Of a stretch of DNA of 64,000 nucleotides, positions 59,785 through 64,000 are shown piece after piece (the stretch's first letter is position 1; each line of letters opens with the position of its first letter). The DNA comes from JAFGJQ01 sp964495075 (GTDB lineage: Bacteria > Planctomycetota > Phycisphaerae > UBA1845): assembly GCA_964495075.1 (NCBI GenBank), contig CAZBUJ010000004.1, positions 80,420 to 144,419 on the forward strand, in the 5' to 3' direction. The notes under the pieces are model-generated. The model worked only from the letters and a program-made list of their open reading frames with translations, made no database searches and was not told the origin of the DNA. Both the position numbers and the translations under genes were made by a program.

Positions 59785-61155
59785 TTAGGGCTTCTCGAGA
59801 ATCGCGCAGGTCACGTGGCTGCCCGTGCCCGCATGGGAGATCGCGCATCCACGCCGCGGATTGTCCAGCTGCAGACTCCGGAAGTCGTCCGGCTTCCGCT
59901 TCCCGTACCGCGTCCAGCGCTCCGGGTCCGCGTGGAACTTGTCCCACACCCCCTGAAGCTGCCAGAAGATCTCCACAAGCTGGAAAATCCCCGTGGCGCC
60001 GACCGCGTGCATCGTGCCGATCAGGCCGCCCGAGAGGTTCGTCGGGAGGCGCCCCTCATAGTACGCTTCGCCGGACTCGATGAACTCCCCGCCGCGCCCG
60101 TACGGCCGCAGTCCGATGTCCTCGTATGTTTGAATGTCGCTGATCGTGAACGCGTCGTGCGTCTCCAGAAGATCGAAGTCTTCCAGCGGATCCCGCACCC
60201 CCGCCATGTGATACGCGAGGTACGCCGCCATCCGCGCGGCCAGGAACGAGCTGAAGCCAGGCCATTCTTTCCGCCGCCCGGTCTTGTAGTCCTTGTAGGT
60301 CGACTCCGTTTCGTTCGGCAGCAGCAGCACCGGCATGTCCCGCCGGTCCGCCGTGCGCAGCGTGTGCGTGCCCCCGCAGATCGCCTTGAGCCGGATGGGT
60401 TTGTCCGTCAACTCGTGGGCCACTTTCTCGTCGGCCAGGATCAGCACCGACGCCCCCGTGCTCATCACGCAGCACTCCAGAAACGACAGCGGGTCCGACA
60501 CGATCTCGTTCTTCAGCACTTCCTCGATCGTGTAACGACCGGGGTTCTGGGCGTACGGGCTGAAGCGGGCGTACTCGTGGTTCTTGCACGCGATCTTAGC
60601 CAGCGTCTCACGCGGAACGTTGTTCTCGTACTGGTACCGCTGGGCCATCAACGCATAGTAGCTGGCGTACATCCAGCCGAGCTCGCTCTCGAAATCCTTG
60701 CACGCGGCACTGGCGATGTACGCGTTGCCGACCCGCGTGTCGACTTCGTCCATCCGCTCCCATCCCACCACCGGAACGCAGTCGGCGTACCCGCTCGCCA
60801 CCGCTTGCGCCGCCGCGAGCACCGACGAACCACCCGTCGCTCCGCCCGTCTTGACCTCGATGTTGCCGAGCGGATCGAAGCCGAGGTAGTCGTGGACCTT
60901 GGCCGCGGCCAGCAACTGGTCGCCGAAATGGTCGGCGAACTGCGAATACACGCCCCAGTTCACTCTGCGCCGAAACTCCTCCGGGCTGACCTTCAGGTCA
61001 TTCTCCTCGACGGCCATCCGGAACGCTTCCATGCACAACTCACAGGTGTTCTTCTCGGGATACCGTTTGCGAAAGTCTGTCATACCGCCCGCCACGACGT
61101 AGACGGGCTTTTCGAATCGGGGAATGCGTAGGTTACCGGGTCCAAACTTGATCAT
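59785..61155 (-). CDS. Thiolase-like protein lacking the nucleophilic cysteine, DUF35 partner
   Basis: 456 residues from ATG 61155. The fold is that of SCP2-type thiolases (YVVAGGMTDFRKRYPEK, SAACKDFESELGW, ETHDAFTISDIQ, NLSGGLIGTMHAVGATG). At the position of the thiolase nucleophile, normally G-C-A/S-S/T-G, the sequence is TGGATGGSS: the Cys is Gly. The usual C-terminal C-x-G-G-G is GTGSHV. His in the HAVGATG region remains. Loss of Cys with retention of the rest, next to DUF35, resembles the Ltp2 retro-aldolases rather than true thiolases. It could be an acyl-CoA aldolase or acyltransferase; substrate unknown. Confidence 0.85.
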   Translation of the reverse strand: MIKFGPGNLRIPRFEKPVYVVAGGMTDFRKRYPEKNTCELCMEAFRMAVEENDLKVSPEEFRRRVNWGVYSQFADHFGDQLLAAAKVHDYLGFDPLGNIEVKTGGATGGSSVLAAAQAVASGYADCVPVVGWERMDEVDTRVGNAYIASAACKDFESELGWMYASYYALMAQRYQYENNVPRETLAKIACKNHEYARFSPYAQNPGRYTIEEVLKNEIVSDPLSFLECCVMSTGASVLILADEKVAHELTDKPIRLKAICGGTHTLRTADRRDMPVLLLPNETESTYKDYKTGRRKEWPGFSSFLAARMAAYLAYHMAGVRDPLEDFDLLETHDAFTISDIQTYEDIGLRPYGRGGEFIESGEAYYEGRLPTNLSGGLIGTMHAVGATGIFQLVEIFWQLQGVWDKFHADPERWTRYGKRKPDDFRSLQLDNPRRGCAISHAGTGSHVTCAILEKP

Positions 61156-61553
61156 GACGCGCCGCCTTTCCTGTACAGAGAGGTAAAGTGGACGGAGTCA
61201 GTCGCCGCGCAGAGATACGTTGACTCGAACCAAGCCTAGCGGGACGACCCTGCCCTGTAAATCCCCCGCGCCACTTTTCCCGCCCGCCGGACCGCCCGCG
61301 CCACGCCTGGTCGGGAGCCGCCGGCCGCCACCACACCCCCGCCCGATCGCCGTCCCGGACCCGCCGATCGGCAGGCGCCAAGTCAGCGTGGGCCAGTCGA
61401 CCGTCCACCTCGCCACGCCACGTTCGGCAATTGTCAATCGTAATTCGGCATCCCCGCGTGCTGTCCCCGCCCCCGCACTTGTGCTACAATACCCCGCCGG
61501 CCGCGGCGACGTCGCGGCCGCTTAACGCAACGATTCCAAGGTACGACAAGAAA
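61156..61553. other. Divergent gap with a weak heptad array, no gene
   Basis: About 400 bp. A 7-bp periodic stretch (61419-61453, units such as GGCAATT, GTCAATC, GTAATTC) looks like a degenerate relative of the other arrays. A -10-like TACAAT (61485-61490), without a clear -35, would fit the GTG start at 61554. Confidence 0.35.
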
Positions 61554-63686
61554 GTGGCATTCATCCTGCCATTTGAGGCCAACATCCACACGCTGGACGA
61601 GAAACTCGCCGCGCTGCCGCCGGGCGATCCCGCACGCGAGGCATTGCGGGCCCGGCTGGAGGCCTGCGAGTCCGACGTGTACGCCGACCTCAGTCCGTAC
61701 GACACCTTTCTGCTCTCCGGACATCCGCTCCGACCCAAAGCGCTGGATTACGTGAACCATACGTTCACCGACGTGCGCCTGTATGGCAACCCCGACGTCC
61801 GCGGTGACCATCTCCTGATCGGGGGACATGGCAAGATCGAGATCGATGGCCGGCCGGTGGACGTCGTAGTGATCGGCCAGCAAACAGGACCGTCGTCCAA
61901 ACGCGAGGAACTGCTCCAGCTCCCGCTCACCGAGTACCGCCGATGGAACCAGGGCATGGGCTTTCCCGACGGCTACCGCAAGGCCGTCCATTTCATGGAG
62001 CTGGCCGAGCGGAACGGCTGGCCCGTGCTCGTGCTCGTCGATACACCCGGGGCCGATCCGTCCGAGTATTCCGAGGAGGAAGGGCAGGCGTTCGCCATTA
62101 ACGAGGTCATCGCCAAGACCACCGCGTTGCGCGTGCCCAACCTGGCCTACATCCTCAGCCAGGGGGCCAGCGGCGGCGCCATTGCCGTCACCGCCACCAA
62201 CCGCACCATCATGAACCAGTACGCGACCTACATGGTGATCAGTCCCGGCGGCTGCGCGTCGATTCTCTTCCGGAACCGCAACCCCGAGTCGATCCGCAAG
62301 GCGGCGGAGGGCCTGTGCCTGACGTCGGCCGATGCGCTGCGACAAGGCACGGTGGACGAAGTCATCGAAGAGGGGCTCCATCCGGCCCATCGATATCCCG
62401 TGGAGATGCTTGACAAGGGCCGCGACGCCATCCGCCGCAACCTCGCCGAGCTGATGGAGCTCGAGGGTGAGCAAGCCGAATTGACGCGCCGGCGGAAGTT
62501 CTTCGCGACGGGCGTCTGGGGCGAGTCGAAAGAGACACGCAAGCCCGACACGCTGGCCAGGCTCGCCGCCGAGCAACGCCAAGCGTTCGATCGACTGCGT
62601 ACCGCGTTGGTCGAGCATATCGCCGCCCAGGCCAGCAAAGCCACCGGCGACGGCACCAACGGCGACGAGGCGTCCGTCGAAGCCAAGGTCGAGGCTCGAC
62701 TCGAGGTCGCTCGAATCATCTACGCCGTCGAGAAAGTCAACGCCCGCTATCTCACGGAAGCGCTGGGACAGAACGCGCATACGCTCAGCAAGACCCAATG
62801 GGCCCAGATTCACGAATTCGTGCTGGCCCGGCGTTATGGCAACCTGGAGGGCGCCCGCAGCCTCCATCCGAACGGCGGCACGACCCCCTACCGCCGGCTC
62901 CATCCGGTGGACTGGATTCGACACTTGGCTGACGAGGGTACGTTCCGCGAGTTCGAAGAGACCATTGGCTACTGTTCCGTCGACCAGCTTCAGTTCCCGG
63001 ACTACGAAGACGCGCTGGCCCGCGGCGTCCGGAACACCGGACTGGAGTCCGGGATCATCACGGGCACGGCGACGATCGGCGGCCACGAGGCCGTCCTCGC
63101 CCTGAACAACTTCGGTTTGGTCGGCAGCAGTCTGTGCGACGAGATTGGTGAGAAGTTTCGGTACGCGGCCATGGAGGCGCTGGCCACCCGCGTGCCTCTC
63201 GTCTGCGTCGCCATGGGCGGCGGTGCACGCATGCAGGAGGGGACGCCCTCCATGCACCGGAACATCCCCAAGGTTCATCACGCGTTGAACGCGATGGCCG
63301 AGGGCGGCGTACCGCATATCTCCATCATCGCCGATCCGACGCTCGGCGGGACGGCCATCAGCTACGGGCTCCGGGGCGATTACATGATTGTGGTTCAGCA
63401 CTCGGCCAACATCGGCTTCTCCGGCAAGCGTGTCGTCGAGCAGTTCCAGGGGCGCCAGGTCGCGCCGGACTTCCAGCACGGTACCTGGTTGTTGCACCGC
63501 GGTTTCGTCGACGAATGCGTCCGCACCGACCGAATTGCTGAACGCGTGACCCAATTGCTCTGCTACGTGAACGAGGGACGCTCGCTGGCCGAACTCCGAA
63601 CCCGCAAACGCCGCCGCTGGGCCCCGTCGGAAACCCACGTCGCCCCCACCCCCGCCTGCATCGATTCCCTGACCGGCCACCCGTAA
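61554..63686 (+). CDS. Fused acetyl-CoA-carboxylase-type carboxyltransferase, AccA-like then AccD-like
   Basis: 710 residues. GTG 61554 is chosen because the TTG at 61431 lies before the only -10-like box and its extension has no homology. Residues about 50-280 match AccA (SGHPLRPKALDYV, LVDTPGADPSEYSEEEGQA, SQGASGGAIAVTATN, VISPGGCASILF). After a long helical link, residues about 450-690 match AccD (FREFEETIG, MGGGARMQEGTPSM, IADPTLGGTAISYG, GFSGKRVVEQ). The order alpha-beta is opposite to that in eukaryotic carboxylases. The cysteine zinc ribbon at the start of most AccD proteins is absent. It moves carboxyl from biotin to acetyl-CoA, or possibly propionyl-CoA given the neighbourhood. Confidence 0.88.
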   Translation: MAFILPFEANIHTLDEKLAALPPGDPAREALRARLEACESDVYADLSPYDTFLLSGHPLRPKALDYVNHTFTDVRLYGNPDVRGDHLLIGGHGKIEIDGRPVDVVVIGQQTGPSSKREELLQLPLTEYRRWNQGMGFPDGYRKAVHFMELAERNGWPVLVLVDTPGADPSEYSEEEGQAFAINEVIAKTTALRVPNLAYILSQGASGGAIAVTATNRTIMNQYATYMVISPGGCASILFRNRNPESIRKAAEGLCLTSADALRQGTVDEVIEEGLHPAHRYPVEMLDKGRDAIRRNLAELMELEGEQAELTRRRKFFATGVWGESKETRKPDTLARLAAEQRQAFDRLRTALVEHIAAQASKATGDGTNGDEASVEAKVEARLEVARIIYAVEKVNARYLTEALGQNAHTLSKTQWAQIHEFVLARRYGNLEGARSLHPNGGTTPYRRLHPVDWIRHLADEGTFREFEETIGYCSVDQLQFPDYEDALARGVRNTGLESGIITGTATIGGHEAVLALNNFGLVGSSLCDEIGEKFRYAAMEALATRVPLVCVAMGGGARMQEGTPSMHRNIPKVHHALNAMAEGGVPHISIIADPTLGGTAISYGLRGDYMIVVQHSANIGFSGKRVVEQFQGRQVAPDFQHGTWLLHRGFVDECVRTDRIAERVTQLLCYVNEGRSLAELRTRKRRRWAPSETHVAPTPACIDSLTGHP

Positions 63687-64000
63687 ACCACCGCCGCGCG
63701 GGCGACTCGTTCAGGCAATCGTCCGGTTACCCTCTTGGGCGCACGAACTCTCGTGCATGACGTTTCACCGCCGGTAGCGCTCACCCGCCCCCGCTCAACG
63801 GCGAATGGTCTACCTGCCCACGAATCACCCGCCGACGGGCCACGTGCGACAATCCGAATTGCGAGCCGCTCATCAACGAACCGCTCACCCGCCCGGCGCT
63901 TACCGACGGCCAACGCCACAACGTATGAAGTGCCCGGGCGCGGCCCCCTGACGGCCGACACCGCTGCGCACGAATCGCCCGCGAACGGCTCACCGACGGC
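63687..64000. other. Window-end gap with repeated GCTCACC motifs
   Basis: No gene is supported; the arginine-rich minus-strand frame at 63563-63961 is a shadow. GCTCACC recurs near 63779, 63887 and 63986, two of the copies within CGCTCACCCGCC. The last copy and a relative near 63898 (GCTTACC) continue into GACGGC. This may be the edge of a degenerate repeat that runs out of the window. Confidence 0.3.

Noticed and set aside
61434..63680. A 748-residue open frame antisense to the carboxyltransferase, and similar long antisense frames at 15223-17298, 23011-24990 and 11464-13029
   Set aside because: High GC with third-position bias leaves long stop-free antisense frames. These translate to arginine- and alanine-rich sequence with no family motifs, while the sense frames have clear domains.

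Overview
The window is a high-GC bacterial chromosome segment with 39 recognisable protein genes. I found no rRNA, tRNA, insertion sequence or CRISPR array. Several traits point to a planctomycete, perhaps of the Phycisphaerae type: secreted proteins ending in paired EF-hand (dockerin-like) repeats, a PEP-CTERM anchored protein, a golvesin-like domain, very large multidomain lipoproteins, and a sensor built on a two-component-regulator propeller. This taxonomic call is an inference from gene content, not from a marker gene.

Region 1 (1 to about 22,954) looks like a cell-wall scavenging locus. It holds three paralogous GHL10/DUF187 glycoside hydrolases (the family of E. coli DigH), a NamZ-type exo-N-acetylmuramidase, and two giant lipoproteins in overlapping frames. 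One lipoprotein fuses a DUF1460 amidase, a class A beta-lactamase-like hydrolase and a C39-like peptidase. The other fuses a VanX-like D-Ala-D-Ala dipeptidase, a transglutaminase-like peptidase and a class C beta-lactamase-like hydrolase. Around them lie a BadF-type amino-sugar kinase, a tandem glycosyltransferase, a tandem GNAT acetyltransferase, a phosphoesterase-propeller lipoprotein, an FG-GAP protein and a formyltransferase-deacetylase fusion. Together they could strip peptides, glycans and D-Ala-D-Ala from murein and phosphorylate the released amino sugars.

Region 2 (22,990 to 27,011) has a single-chain chorismate mutase / prephenate dehydratase / DAHP synthase and a PAS hybrid histidine kinase. 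Region 3 (27,594 to 33,914) is a methylmalonyl-CoA module: epimerase, mutase small and large subunits, and the MeaB GTPase. Region 4 (34,068 to 41,484) has a propeller-PAS histidine kinase, a convergent FixJ-type regulator, a metallo-beta-lactamase-fold protein and a PEP-CTERM protein.

Region 5 (41,965 to 63,686) is acyl-CoA catabolism: three acyl-CoA dehydrogenases, thiolase, 3-hydroxyacyl-CoA dehydrogenase, a two-subunit 3-oxoacid CoA-transferase, EtfAB with a membrane FeS oxidoreductase of the EMO type, an isobutyryl-CoA-mutase-like enzyme whose B12 domain is fused to its own G-protein chaperone, a crotonase, a trans-sulfuration PLP enzyme, a cysteine-less thiolase-like protein with a DUF35 partner, and a fused AccA-AccD carboxyltransferase. 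Electrons from acyl-CoA oxidation would pass through EtfAB to the quinone pool. Branched and odd-chain products would enter the mutase and methylmalonyl-CoA branches.

At least nine gaps carry one family of degenerate 7-bp tandem repeats, several as inverted pairs. Several arrays overlap stop codons and supply the last codons of genes. The strongest candidates for something undescribed are the cell-wall locus with its two triple fusions, the split IcmF arrangement, and the heptad repeat family.
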